Below are positions 9,207 through 18,238 of a stretch of DNA of 64,000 bases, piece after piece. The notes beneath the pieces were generated by a model. That model saw only the letters and a program-made list of their open reading frames with translations. It was not told the DNA's origin and did not search any database. Source of the stretch: CBDBJR01 sp965206445 (GTDB lineage: Bacteria; Pseudomonadota; Gammaproteobacteria; Arenicellales; Poriferihabitantaceae); contig CBDBJR010000002.1 of the NCBI GenBank assembly GCA_965206445.1, positions 2,604,001 to 2,668,000 on the forward strand, in the 5' to 3' direction. Position 1 is the first letter of the stretch. Every line of letters starts with the position of its first letter. Both the position numbers and the translations under genes were made by a program.

Positions 9207-9929
9207 TTAATTTGCCCAGCCGCCGTCGATAACATGAATGGCACCGGTAGTGAACGCAGATTCATCCGAAGCAAGATACGCCGCCAGCGCCGCAATCTCT
9301 TCGGCACTACCCAGTCGCCCCATCGGCTGTCGCGCCACAAAAGAATCCACCGCCGCTTGATAATCGCCCCCCAATGCCGAGACGCGATCCTCCCAGGAAG
9401 GTGTATGCACTGTGCCCGGACAAATTGCATTGCAACGAATCCCTTGCGTAACAAAATCCGCAGCGATGGATTTAGTCAAACCGATGACCGCCGCTTTGGT
9501 CGCGCCATACACAAACCGGGACGGTGCCCCTTTCACCGAAGACACAACCGATGACATATTAACAATGGCACCGCCGCCGTTCGCGATCATATCCGGCAAA
9601 AAGGCGCGGATTACCCGGTACATGCTTTTCACATTCAGATCAAAAGAAAAGTCCCAATCCTTTTCATCGCACTCCAGAATCGTGCCGTGATGCACAAACC
9701 CGGCGCAATTAAAAAGAACATCGATCGGACCGGTTTGTTTAACCAGTGCCTTGATTGCCGTATCGTCCAGTACATCCAGTCGACAGGTTTCACACCCGTC
9801 GAGATCCACTGCATTCACATCGGTCGCGATAACACGCGCACCTTCGGCAATAAATCTTTGCGCGGTAGCGCGCCCGATACCCTGCGCGGCGGCGGTCACC
9901 AGTGCGGTTTTGTTTTTGAGTTTGCTCAT
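9207..9929 (-). CDS. SDR dehydrogenase, 2-keto-3-deoxy-L-fuconate dehydrogenase type
   Basis: A 240-aa classical short-chain dehydrogenase. The cofactor motif TAAAQGIGRAT is at 12-22, the structural NCAG at 74-77, catalytic Ser near 127, Y141 and K145 (YGATK), and the C-terminal GAIHVIDGGW. It resembles the enzymes that oxidise 2-keto-3-deoxy-L-fuconate to 2,4-diketo-3-deoxy-L-fuconate. The next gene downstream is the hydrolase expected for that product, which strengthens the call. Only 9 nt separate it from the upstream ATPase gene. Other SDR substrates, such as a rhamnonate-derived acid, remain possible. Confidence 0.82.
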   Translation of the reverse strand: MSKLKNKTALVTAAAQGIGRATAQRFIAEGARVIATDVNAVDLDGCETCRLDVLDDTAIKALVKQTGPIDVLFNCAGFVHHGTILECDEKDWDFSFDLNVKSMYRVIRAFLPDMIANGGGAIVNMSSVVSSVKGAPSRFVYGATKAAVIGLTKSIAADFVTQGIRCNAICPGTVHTPSWEDRVSALGGDYQAAVDSFVARQPMGRLGSAEEIAALAAYLASDESAFTTGAIHVIDGGWAN

Positions 9930-9938
9930 TTGGAAGTT

Positions 9939-11006
9939 TTATGTTTCGATTCTATTTTCGGTTTTCGGATCAAACAAATGAATTTTATCCGGATTCACGT
10001 AAAAGTTGAAGGTGTCGCCCGGCGACAGCGCTTTACTTTCGTCATATGAGATTTGTAATACAATTCTCTCTTCGCCTAGCATTGCGTGAATGATAGCACC
10101 CCCGCCAGTTGGTTCAATCAATTGAACAGTGGCAGCAAGAGAAGAATTTCCATTGCCGTCTGCCAGTAACAGATCATGCGGACGAATACAGTAAAAAACG
10201 TTTTTTGGTAGAGAAACTCGCTCTGGCAAGGGGAATTTTTTACCATCGATTACGCAATACCCGCCATCAACGACACCTTCAAACACATTAATCTCCGGCG
10301 AGCCAACGAAAGTCGCAACATACAGATTGGTTGGCAATGAATATATTTCATCCGGACTGCCGATCTGATCAATCCCGCCGTTTCGCATCACCATGATTCG
10401 ATCGCCCATCGTTATTGCTTCTATTTGGTCGTGAGTAACATAAATGGTCGTGGTAGATAAAGATCTGTGTAACGACTTAATCTCACTTCGCACCTTTGCA
10501 CGAAGTCGAGCATCCAAGTTAGAAAGTGGTTCATCAAAAAGAAACACGCGTGGGCTTCGAACCATCGCGCGACCCATCGCAACTCGTTGGCGTTGCCCAC
10601 CTGACAATTCCCCCGGCCGATGCTTGAAATGCTGCTGTAGCCCGAGCATACTTGCCACCTCTTGCACACGTTTATCAATATCGGCTTTCGCCATCTTTCG
10701 AATTTTCAGGCTAAATGCAAGATTTTCATACACCGTCATCAACGGATACAATGCATAATTTTGAAATACCATCGCAACACCACGCTCACGAGGATGTATC
10801 TCGCTCACATTCTTGTCACCAATAAAAACATCTCCGCTGGTTTGTTTTTCTAATCCTGCTATGATTCTCAACAGCGTGGACTTACCACACCCGGAAGGTC
10901 CTAGCATTACCAAAAATTCGCCGTCAGTAACCTCTAAATCCACTTTGTCCAGCACAATAGAGTTGCCATAGTGCTTTGAGATACGGCTACAAACTACTTG
11001 AGACAT
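9939..11006 (-). CDS. Sugar ABC importer ATPase (MalK/UgpC type)
   Basis: A 355-aa ABC ATPase that powers carbohydrate import. Walker A GPSGCGKS is at 36-43, signature LSGGQRQR at about 134-141, Walker B FLFDEP near 155, followed by the switch-loop histidine in VTHDQ and a C-terminal TOBE-type regulatory domain. It lies downstream of the dehydrogenase gene with a 3-nt gap, and its permeases and binding protein are four to six genes upstream in the same operon. MalK-type ATPases can serve several importers, so it may also energise other sugar permeases. Confidence 0.93.
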   Translation of the reverse strand: MSQVVCSRISKHYGNSIVLDKVDLEVTDGEFLVMLGPSGCGKSTLLRIIAGLEKQTSGDVFIGDKNVSEIHPRERGVAMVFQNYALYPLMTVYENLAFSLKIRKMAKADIDKRVQEVASMLGLQQHFKHRPGELSGGQRQRVAMGRAMVRSPRVFLFDEPLSNLDARLRAKVRSEIKSLHRSLSTTTIYVTHDQIEAITMGDRIMVMRNGGIDQIGSPDEIYSLPTNLYVATFVGSPEINVFEGVVDGGYCVIDGKKFPLPERVSLPKNVFYCIRPHDLLLADGNGNSSLAATVQLIEPTGGGAIIHAMLGEERIVLQISYDESKALSPGDTFNFYVNPDKIHLFDPKTENRIET

Positions 11007-11009
11007 GAT

Positions 11010-12311
11010 TCAAAACTCCATACTTTCGAGAATGCCACAGTCATCGGCAACATCCAGAATCGTGAAACGGTCACGAATAAACCTCCCATACTTAATCGCA
11101 TCAATATAAAACTCCGCATCAAAACCCAAATCGCCAGGCGTCATGTGGGCACCGGCAGCTACCAAAGGTGCTGAAATTTCTTTCACGCTTAACATAACAT
11201 TGCGAAGCGGTACTACGAATTCATCCCAGTTGTCAGCGAGATGTACATTCCACTTGTAAACCAAATCCCTGGTAAATTCTTTTTTTGCATAACATGCAGC
11301 GAATTCTGATGTTCCTTGCGAACCAAATTTAGTGGCGAAGAAATGATTATTGCGCTTAGTATATTGCAGTTGAGGTGGCGTATTTGAATGCAGAATTTTG
11401 TTCTGTATTCGTGAGATTGATAATGAGGTAACACCAACTTGTTCACCGTGCAGGGTTCCTGGATGTTTATCACCTGCAAACATGTCCAAGTAATGCGAAA
11501 CCATATGTTCAGCCATACTGCCTGGGTGTGTCGTGCCGACAACTGCACTGCCAAGACCGTTCAAAGCACAAGTTCGAACCAGCGACGCCAACACATCAAA
11601 GTCGCGTTCATGCAGATGCTGGGCGTTGGCAAAAAGAGATTCTTCGTCATATGCAAGAAGAGTGTATGGAATTTTGCTATACGGCGTATCCCAAAAAGCT
11701 TGCGACAATAGCCAGTCAACTTGTGCAGTTGAGCGACATACTACATCGGATAATGCACTATTAACTAACTGCTTTGGGCAGTCGGAAAGAATTTTAAGAT
11801 CTACGAATACACCCTTTGCACTATGCGCCGGCAACGAGCGCTTTGTACCACCCTGCGTAATTGATGCAGTGCCCGTAGTGTACGCATTCATTGGAGAAGT
11901 TGGGAATACCGAGTAGGTTTTTTTACTGAGAAAGGATGCGTATTTAATTAAATCGCTAACCGTGCCGGACCCCACCGCAACCAAAATATCTGCATTTCGA
12001 GTCAGGTGTTGCAATTCTTTTACACCTTCCATGGTCGACTTAGGATTGTGCAATGCCAGTAAATCACAGCATCCACCTATACTGGCGGCTACACGGCTAC
12101 CTAAAATCCCCTCGGTTATCTGGTCACAGACGACGAGGATTTTTCCCTTGCCGTGCAACGATCGAATCAATTCGCCCTCAATACCATCCAGCGTATCGCG
12201 GATTTCAATGGATTTTATCGGAATGGTCAGGCGTGCGCCAGAATCCGCGTCTTGCCATGTTCCAGAAACCAATTCGTGCAACACCCCAAGATAGTTGGGT
12301 TGTGTATTCAT
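11010..12311 (-). CDS. AraM/EgsA-type glycerol-1-phosphate dehydrogenase family protein
   Basis: A 433-aa iron/zinc-type polyol dehydrogenase. VAVGSGTVSDLIKYAS near residues 111-126 is the nucleotide-binding signature of the family. Metal-binding His residues are likely in THPGSMAEHMVSH and LHGEQVG. The family includes sn-glycerol-1-phosphate dehydrogenase and the AraM protein of the Bacillus arabinose operon. Here it lies between an FGGY kinase and a sugar ATPase in a transport operon with a class II aldolase, so oxidation of a phosphorylated polyol to a ketose phosphate, or reduction of a dihydroxyacetone phosphate-type product, is more likely than lipid synthesis. The substrate is unknown. 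Confidence 0.75.
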   Translation of the reverse strand: MNTQPNYLGVLHELVSGTWQDADSGARLTIPIKSIEIRDTLDGIEGELIRSLHGKGKILVVCDQITEGILGSRVAASIGGCCDLLALHNPKSTMEGVKELQHLTRNADILVAVGSGTVSDLIKYASFLSKKTYSVFPTSPMNAYTTGTASITQGGTKRSLPAHSAKGVFVDLKILSDCPKQLVNSALSDVVCRSTAQVDWLLSQAFWDTPYSKIPYTLLAYDEESLFANAQHLHERDFDVLASLVRTCALNGLGSAVVGTTHPGSMAEHMVSHYLDMFAGDKHPGTLHGEQVGVTSLSISRIQNKILHSNTPPQLQYTKRNNHFFATKFGSQGTSEFAACYAKKEFTRDLVYKWNVHLADNWDEFVVPLRNVMLSVKEISAPLVAAGAHMTPGDLGFDAEFYIDAIKYGRFIRDRFTILDVADDCGILESMEF

Positions 12312-12320
12312 GTTACGCGG

Positions 12321-13817
12321 TTATGTGCTCGCTGTTGACATGGCAACTGATTTTGCTGCCGGATAAAGTTCAGTGTAGGCGTTTAGTAGATGTTTATACT
12401 CACCAGCATTACATCCGGGTTCAAAACTCGCGGTTATCTTACCACACATGTTTTTGCAAGATTGAAGTATCGATGGAAACAACCCGGCACCAGCCGCAGC
12501 CACCATTCCAGCCCCCAGTGCTGATGCTTCAATGGTGTCGGTTCTACATACTAATCGATCAAAGCAATCGGCAAAAATCTGGCACCACATATCGCTTTGT
12601 GCGCCACCGCCAACCACATAATACTGCTTGACCGACACGCCAGTGTCGCGTTCAATCATACGCATGCAATCTGCTTGATCGAGCGCAATCCCTTCCATAA
12701 CTGCACGATAAAGATGCGCTCGCCCATGACTTCCACCAAGGCCAAAAATCGCACCTCGTGCGCTTGTATCCCAATGCGGATTCATAGCCCCAGACCAATA
12801 CGGCAACACTCGCACACCATCTGAACCAGCCGGCAAACTTGCGGCTTGTGACTCGAGAGCGTCGAATTCACCGCCATTTTTGCCAGCAAATATTTCTCCT
12901 ACAAGCCAGTTTAAAAGAAACGTGCCAGACCGCAGACAACTCTCCATGATATATCCATCGCCGCTCATTGAAGTCATGGTGCGCCACGCATCACCATATA
13001 CGTATTTGCTGTGATGTGCACCGCAAACTACCGCAGTTCCTATATTGACATACGCAGTGCTGGCACTCACAACCCCCATTGCAAGTCCGGCGCATTGTCC
13101 ATCGCCACCGCCTGCAATAACCAGTATTCCTTGCGGAAGCCCGGTCTGCGACGCGGCTTCTGCATTTATTTCCCCGAGCGGTGTTCCAGGTTTTTCGGCA
13201 TGCGGAAAAATACTGTCGCTCCAACCCAACTCGCTAAGAATTTCATTGGACCAGCATTTGTCTGTGATATTCCAGCAACCCATCGGATCAGCACTCGCCC
13301 AACTGGTTTTGAATACGCCAGTTAATCGTTTAACCAGAAATCCCTGTACATCGCTTATTACTTGAATGTCGCTGCAGATTTTTGGTTCGTGCTTTCGCAT
13401 CCAAGCCAACCGATAAACCACTGGCGTTATGTCTTTGTGCTTACCAGTTATGCGGTGGATTTTGTCTGCGCCGATCTTCTCGGCAAATTCGTCAACCTCA
13501 TCACGAGCTCGCTCGTCCAGCCAAACAATGGCTGGTGCCACAGAATCCGCATTGTTGGTCAAAAACGCCACGGTCTCTCGCTGATTTGAAATCGCCAAAG
13601 CGATTGCATTACCCACATCCAATATCTTGCTTAATTCAGAAATCGCGGTGATAAAAGCCCCCCACCAATGGACTGGGTCTTGTTCATAAATGCCGGGCGC
13701 CGGCGTATTTAGCGGAATATCGCATCTTCCTGTGCCGAGATTAGCCCCTGAACTACTCCATGCCACAACTTTAGCGGCAGTGGTTGAAATGTCAACTCCA
13801 AGTATGAACTTTTCCAT
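12321..13817 (-). CDS. FGGY-family carbohydrate kinase
   Basis: A 498-aa sugar or polyol kinase, xylulokinase-like in length. The N-terminal phosphate loop reads FILGVDISTTAAKVVAW. GGGDGQCAGLAMG near residue 236 carries the catalytic Asp, and VVGGGAQSDMWCQIFAD near 400 is the second FGGY signature. It would phosphorylate the sugar or polyol delivered by the adjacent ABC importer. It is preceded by a strong intra-operon hairpin and followed 9 nt later by the AraM-type dehydrogenase. Substrate specificity (ketose, polyol or deoxysugar) cannot be told from sequence. Confidence 0.85.
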   Translation of the reverse strand: MEKFILGVDISTTAAKVVAWSSSGANLGTGRCDIPLNTPAPGIYEQDPVHWWGAFITAISELSKILDVGNAIALAISNQRETVAFLTNNADSVAPAIVWLDERARDEVDEFAEKIGADKIHRITGKHKDITPVVYRLAWMRKHEPKICSDIQVISDVQGFLVKRLTGVFKTSWASADPMGCWNITDKCWSNEILSELGWSDSIFPHAEKPGTPLGEINAEAASQTGLPQGILVIAGGGDGQCAGLAMGVVSASTAYVNIGTAVVCGAHHSKYVYGDAWRTMTSMSGDGYIMESCLRSGTFLLNWLVGEIFAGKNGGEFDALESQAASLPAGSDGVRVLPYWSGAMNPHWDTSARGAIFGLGGSHGRAHLYRAVMEGIALDQADCMRMIERDTGVSVKQYYVVGGGAQSDMWCQIFADCFDRLVCRTDTIEASALGAGMVAAAGAGLFPSILQSCKNMCGKITASFEPGCNAGEYKHLLNAYTELYPAAKSVAMSTAST

Positions 13818-13832
13818 TTATTATCGACTCGA

Positions 13833-13864
13833 AAAATACGCCGGGGGCAATACAACCCCCGGCG
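13833..13864 (-). terminator. Intra-operon terminator/attenuator hairpin
   Basis: On the minus strand CGCCGGGGG and CCCCCGGCG form a 9-bp perfect stem with an 8-nt loop, followed by TATTTTT. It lies between the binding-protein gene and the kinase gene. Such hairpins after binding-protein genes commonly cut read-through or stabilise upstream mRNA, giving more binding protein than enzymes. Confidence 0.7.
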
Positions 13865-13895
13865 CTTTCAAACATCACAGATAAACAAAGCCCGG

Positions 13896-15410
13896 TTAGT
13901 AACGCGAAAAGGCTTTATCAACGCCTTTGGAAATTACATCCAACACTTCTTTGGGCGATGTATAGTCACCAGCAAAAAAGCGTCCCAGTTCAACCGGGAT
14001 CACACCGTTTGAAACCTCAGCCCAAGCCGGGTGGTCTGGCTCCGACCCCATGTAACCCTCTATTGCCTTGCGGGTAACATCGAAGTGTCGCGTCGTTCCT
14101 GCACCCGGTTGTGCTTTGGCGAGTATCCGCGGGTCTTCGTAAGTGCTACGTCGCATCGGACTCGCACCGCCACCCAACAACGAGACGCGAATATTCATAT
14201 CTGCGGACGATCCCCATTGCGCGAAAACCCAAGCCGCATCAAGATTTTTCGAGTATCTAGATATAGCTAACGCGCTACCTCCTTGGTGAGCGGTGCCTGG
14301 TATCTCCCCATGACCTGCCTCGCTTGCCTTGCGCAACTCACGCGAAGGCCTTAGTGGTAATGATGGCTCCAGAAGCCCTGACACTTTTGAGTTTTCTGGA
14401 TTATCCAGACCCGGAAAAAACTCGCCCCACGAATAAACCTGTGCAGCCAAACCTTGCGCCATTGAAGTAAACTCGCCATCCCAAGTCCAGTTCAGGACAT
14501 CAGGTGGCATGTTTTCTTTAAGACGAGTCCAGTATTCCATTGCATCAATTCCACGTTGGTCGTTGCCAGAAAACTTGCCATCGGGCGAGAATATGGAACC
14601 GCCATGCCCCCATAGCCAATTAGTCCAGTCGCACTCCAGGCTATAATGACCGCTTTTCATCTGCCCAGTTGTGCCGAATAATTTTCCACCGTATTCAGCT
14701 TGAATTGCACGGGCGTTGTCAAGATACTGGGTATAAGTAGTCGGCGCACTCAGTCCCAATTTATCGTAGATATCCTTGCGATACATCACGATAAAAATCG
14801 GAATATCGAAAGGCACTCCGACCATTTTACCGCGAAACATGCTGATTCCTTCGGTAAGCGGTGCCAGAAAATCATCAAAATCATAATCTGGCATCGCAAG
14901 GTCGGGCTTATTGCGGTAGATCTCGCGTGGATCGACGGTGTCGTTCGAGAATGAAGCCATCCAACTCTGATCGAGATAGTAAAGATCATAAGATCCAATA
15001 CCGCCAGCAACGTCTTGGGTCAGTTTTTGCAGCACTTGTTCAAGCGGCACGATCTCCACCTGAACCTCAATGCCAGTATATTTGGTAAAGTCATTCTTCA
15101 CCAACGTGGACAAAACCTGGCTCGGTGGCGTGGCTTCAGTGGCATATTTTATGGTGATATCTTTGCCTTTGAACCCTCGGCCGACGTCTTTCAGCCAGGC
15201 CGTAATCTCAGGCGACTGCTCGCCCTCGTTGGCAGCATGCGCCGCTGATATTGGCGAGAATGAGCGATTCGCTAAACCACCAAAAAGACCGGCACCACCA
15301 GCAACAAATCCCAACACAGCGGATTGTCGTAGAAAATCTCTGCGACTGATTTTACCGCAGACAAGTTTCTCAGTAAGTTTTGCCAAATGTTGCATATTAA
15401 TCGCTTTCAT
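13896..15410 (-). CDS. Sugar ABC importer substrate-binding protein, Tat-exported
   Basis: A 504-aa periplasmic binding protein of the large carbohydrate class. I chose the ATG at 15410 because GGAGGT stands 4 nt before it; a longer reading frame upstream lacks such a site. Residues about 16-45 contain a twin-arginine export signal (SRRDFLRQSAVLGFVAGGAG), so it probably folds before export. It lies between the two permease genes and the kinase gene. A terminator-like hairpin follows. The ligand is unknown; context suggests a polyol or deoxysugar. Confidence 0.88.
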   Translation of the reverse strand: MKAINMQHLAKLTEKLVCGKISRRDFLRQSAVLGFVAGGAGLFGGLANRSFSPISAAHAANEGEQSPEITAWLKDVGRGFKGKDITIKYATEATPPSQVLSTLVKNDFTKYTGIEVQVEIVPLEQVLQKLTQDVAGGIGSYDLYYLDQSWMASFSNDTVDPREIYRNKPDLAMPDYDFDDFLAPLTEGISMFRGKMVGVPFDIPIFIVMYRKDIYDKLGLSAPTTYTQYLDNARAIQAEYGGKLFGTTGQMKSGHYSLECDWTNWLWGHGGSIFSPDGKFSGNDQRGIDAMEYWTRLKENMPPDVLNWTWDGEFTSMAQGLAAQVYSWGEFFPGLDNPENSKVSGLLEPSLPLRPSRELRKASEAGHGEIPGTAHQGGSALAISRYSKNLDAAWVFAQWGSSADMNIRVSLLGGGASPMRRSTYEDPRILAKAQPGAGTTRHFDVTRKAIEGYMGSEPDHPAWAEVSNGVIPVELGRFFAGDYTSPKEVLDVISKGVDKAFSRY

Positions 15411-15721
15411 AATTACCTCCCCACCCTCTCGGGCATCAACACGCCAGGCACTATTGCCTAACGTAAATCGAGCATAGCATATAGCCGCCACCTTGATAAT
15501 ACCACCTATAAATCCACCTTATGCCGTGTTATAAGTATATTTAACAAAAATGGCTAGCCACACCAACCATGCAAGTTTCTGAATGTCCGCCAAATATCGT
15601 TATCGAACAGCATAAAACGTACACCATATAGAGTTTAAAAAGCAATGGAAAACTTAAGTTCTTTGGAAGCAGATTCTGCTCAATGCACCTGTGGATATAT
15701 TAAATATTATTTGCAGCACTC
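15411..15721. other. Non-coding gap between permease and binding-protein genes
   Basis: About 310 nt of AT-rich sequence without a credible gene. It should hold the leader of the binding-protein gene, including its GGAGGT ribosome site at the 15411 end, and perhaps an extra promoter. I see no clear terminator, RNA gene or operator in it. Confidence 0.5.
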
Positions 15722-16618
15722 TTACTTTAAAGACCCAAGCGTCAGCCCTCTAACCAAATGCTTTTGTACCAGCACAATAAATATGAACGATGGCAGAATA
15801 GCAGCACAGGTTAGCGCCGCCATGTAACCCCAAGCGGTGCCAGTTGATGTGACAAAAGTTGATGCTGCAACTGGTACTGTATTCACTTTGGCTTGCGTGA
15901 GTGAAAGTATGAATAGAAATTCTGTCCAACTAAAAATAAAACACAACACAGCGGTCGCTGCAATGCCACCACGCATAGATGGCACGACCAACTGCATAAA
16001 AACAGTCAGGCGTGACGCTCCATCCAACATTGCAGCCTCGTCAATTTCTTTTGGAATGTCATCGATAAAACTTTTGAGTAGTAGCACTGCCAATGGTAAA
16101 TTCATCAGCGCGTGAATCAGAATCGCTCCAGTATATGTGTCGATCAGGCCAAACTCGCGATATAAAAAAAACATCGGAAGGGCTACTGCTACCGGCGGCA
16201 TCATGCGAGTCGACAAAATCCAAAAAACAAAATGATGCCGGCCAGAAAAACGCATTCGCGATAGCGCGTACGCAGCCAAAACTGAAATTATGACAGTGAC
16301 AATTGTGCTTGCAATGCTGATATAAACACTATCCAAAAGAACTGGCAAGGCAAAAGTTGAACTGCTTTCGCCCCAATGCACAGCACCGCCTTTTTCAATT
16401 GATGTTGAGGATGGCGATATTCCAAGCAACACTACTTTGTAGGACTTAAAGGTTACATCCGGCACAAATAATTTTGGCGGTTTGTTAAATATGTCCTGAT
16501 CGACCCGTAACGAGACAGAAACCCACCAGTAAAGTGGAAACATAAAAGCCACAACCACAAACCACGCTATTGTGGCGCGCAACAAACGCTGCCAGATTTG
16601 CGGCTTAGTGATCACCAT
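15722..16618 (-). CDS. Sugar ABC importer permease (MalG-like)
   Basis: A 298-aa inner-membrane permease with about six membrane segments. The EAA loop reads EIDEAAMLDGASRLTVFMQ near residues 194-212. It overlaps the partner permease gene upstream by 7 nt, so the two are coupled. A hydrophilic periplasmic insert at about residues 60-85 (SPSSTSIEKGGAVHWG) precedes the second segment. It forms the transport channel with the MalF-like subunit and uses the MalK-type ATPase four genes downstream. Confidence 0.9.
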   Translation of the reverse strand: MVITKPQIWQRLLRATIAWFVVVAFMFPLYWWVSVSLRVDQDIFNKPPKLFVPDVTFKSYKVVLLGISPSSTSIEKGGAVHWGESSSTFALPVLLDSVYISIASTIVTVIISVLAAYALSRMRFSGRHHFVFWILSTRMMPPVAVALPMFFLYREFGLIDTYTGAILIHALMNLPLAVLLLKSFIDDIPKEIDEAAMLDGASRLTVFMQLVVPSMRGGIAATAVLCFIFSWTEFLFILSLTQAKVNTVPVAASTFVTSTGTAWGYMAALTCAAILPSFIFIVLVQKHLVRGLTLGSLK

Positions 16619-17496
16619 TTAACCCTGGCCGCCTTAATAAATATATTTGCAACCACGATTAAAAAAATCAGGGCGAACAAACTCAGCGTCGCCGCATAAC
16701 CCCATTTCACGAACGAAAAGCTCTGCTTCCATGTATAAAAGCTTAAAGTTTGCGTGGCGATACCGGGACCACCAGATGTCATAACAAAAACATAATCAAA
16801 CATCCGAAACAAATCAATGCCTCGGATAAGAACCGCCACGGCAATAATCGGTCGTAGCATCGGCAAGGTTAAATGCAATAACACATGGCGGAATCTTGCA
16901 CCATCAATCATAGCCGCCTCAAATGGCTCTCTCGGCAAGGCGTGCAATCCAGCCAACATGATCAACACCATAAACGGCGTCCACTGCCAAATATCAGCAA
17001 GCATAACGCCGACCAAAGCGGTTTTGGGTGATGTTAAAAGTGGTGCGCCGGGTGCAATCAATCCCAGCCACTGCAACATCCACGACAGCACTCCAAATTG
17101 CGAATCTTCCATTAACAAAAACATCATGCCAACCACCGCCGGCGGCACCACCAACGGCAAAAGCAGCAGGCTTCTAATAATGCTATAGCCGGCGCTGTCA
17201 GTGTTGATTAGTATAGCGATGCCCAAACCAAGCACGAATTGCACTACTAAGCAAACTACTAAATAAATGATGTTCACACCGAAAGCCCGCCACATTTGCT
17301 CGTCTTCAAACATGCCGCGCCAGTTGTCAAACCCGACGAAAGTGAAACTTCGCCTGAATGAATTAAACTCGTGGAAACTCAGGTAGATGTTGTAGAAAAA
17401 CGGAAACAACGTGAATACGGCAAGCACACAAACAAGCGGAGCAAGCCATACCCATGGCCGGTCCAGCGACAAAATGGAAAACCTGCTCATACCCAC
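16612..17496 (-). CDS. Sugar ABC importer permease (MalF/UgpA-like)
   Basis: A 294-aa inner-membrane permease with about six membrane segments. Its EAA loop reads EAAMIDGARFRHVLLHLTLP near residues 204-223. It is the second gene of the operon, 7 nt after the class II aldolase gene, and overlaps the MalG-like partner by 7 nt. The tight packing of aldolase, permeases, binding protein and kinase says that uptake and breakdown of one substrate are expressed together. Confidence 0.9.
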   Translation of the reverse strand: MGMSRFSILSLDRPWVWLAPLVCVLAVFTLFPFFYNIYLSFHEFNSFRRSFTFVGFDNWRGMFEDEQMWRAFGVNIIYLVVCLVVQFVLGLGIAILINTDSAGYSIIRSLLLLPLVVPPAVVGMMFLLMEDSQFGVLSWMLQWLGLIAPGAPLLTSPKTALVGVMLADIWQWTPFMVLIMLAGLHALPREPFEAAMIDGARFRHVLLHLTLPMLRPIIAVAVLIRGIDLFRMFDYVFVMTSGGPGIATQTLSFYTWKQSFSFVKWGYAATLSLFALIFLIVVANIFIKAARVKW

Positions 17497-17503
17497 TTTG
17501 TGC

Positions 17504-18148
17504 TCACGATTTTAATCCGTAGTCACGAAACTTCTCAACAACATGCATGATCTCATTATCGGGTAGCAGATTCGGACCTCCGAGTAATTTTGAGAATACA
17601 TACTGCTGCGCCAGCACTTCAATCTCTTTTGCAAGCCACAAGGCTTTTGCGATACTAGGGCCGGTGGCTATGACACCGTGATTTGCAAGTAAGCACCCAT
17701 TCCTCCCATCAAGTGCGGTGAGAGCTTGCTCAGACAAGCCGGGGGTGCCAAATGTTTTGTAGTCGCTGCAACGAATTGTCGGCCCACCAGCAGCGGCGAT
17801 CATGTAATGCACCGCAGGGATACTCTCGCCCCGAATAGATAGAATTGATGCATACATGGAATGCGTATGCACTATGGCGTTGACATCCTCGCGCTTTCGG
17901 GTTATATCAAGGTGAAACCGCCATTCGGTCGACGGAACACCATCGCCCTCGCGTCCGCCCTCCCAATCAACAAAAACAATGCTGTCCGGCTTCATCGCCT
18001 CATATGGAACAGCCGATGGGGTGACCAAAATCCCACCATCTACTCTCGCACTCACGTTGCCGGAAGTACCTTGGTTAATTCCCATATCGTTCATTTTAAT
18101 ACAGGTTTCAATAATCTCTCGCCTGATGTCGACGCTGGTTTTTTTCAT
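17504..18148 (-). CDS. Class II aldolase (FucA/AraD family)
   Basis: A 214-aa zinc aldolase. Probable zinc ligands H94 and H96 (HTHSMYA) and H157 (NHGVI), with catalytic E75, match the E73/H92/H94/H155 pattern of L-fuculose-1-phosphate aldolase with a two-residue shift. It would split a ketose 1-phosphate to dihydroxyacetone phosphate and an aldehyde; some family members are epimerases or act on 4-keto acids. It is the first gene of the operon, and its promoter lies about 40 nt upstream. Together with the kinase it gives a complete phosphorylate-and-cleave route. Confidence 0.85.
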   Translation of the reverse strand: MKKTSVDIRREIIETCIKMNDMGINQGTSGNVSARVDGGILVTPSAVPYEAMKPDSIVFVDWEGGREGDGVPSTEWRFHLDITRKREDVNAIVHTHSMYASILSIRGESIPAVHYMIAAAGGPTIRCSDYKTFGTPGLSEQALTALDGRNGCLLANHGVIATGPSIAKALWLAKEIEVLAQQYVFSKLLGGPNLLPDNEIMHVVEKFRDYGLKS

Positions 18149-18183
18149 GGATTTTCTCCGATTGAAGTTGCAAGATGGCAGTG

Positions 18184-18220
18184 ATTATAAACCAAACCAA
18201 TTGTGTGGACACTCCGAAAC
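18184..18220 (-). promoter_or_regulatory. Promoter region with conserved 21-bp motif upstream of aldolase operon
   Basis: On the minus strand a perfect TATAAT (18184-18189) stands 35 nt before the aldolase ATG. The -35 region falls in a 21-bp motif (18200-18220; core CGGAGTGTCCACACAAT). The same motif, 19 of 21 bases, occurs upstream of oppA at 24291-24311 on the same strand. It could be an operator shared by the two operons. Confidence 0.5.
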
Positions 18221-18238
18221 GAAAATCTCTATTTGATA

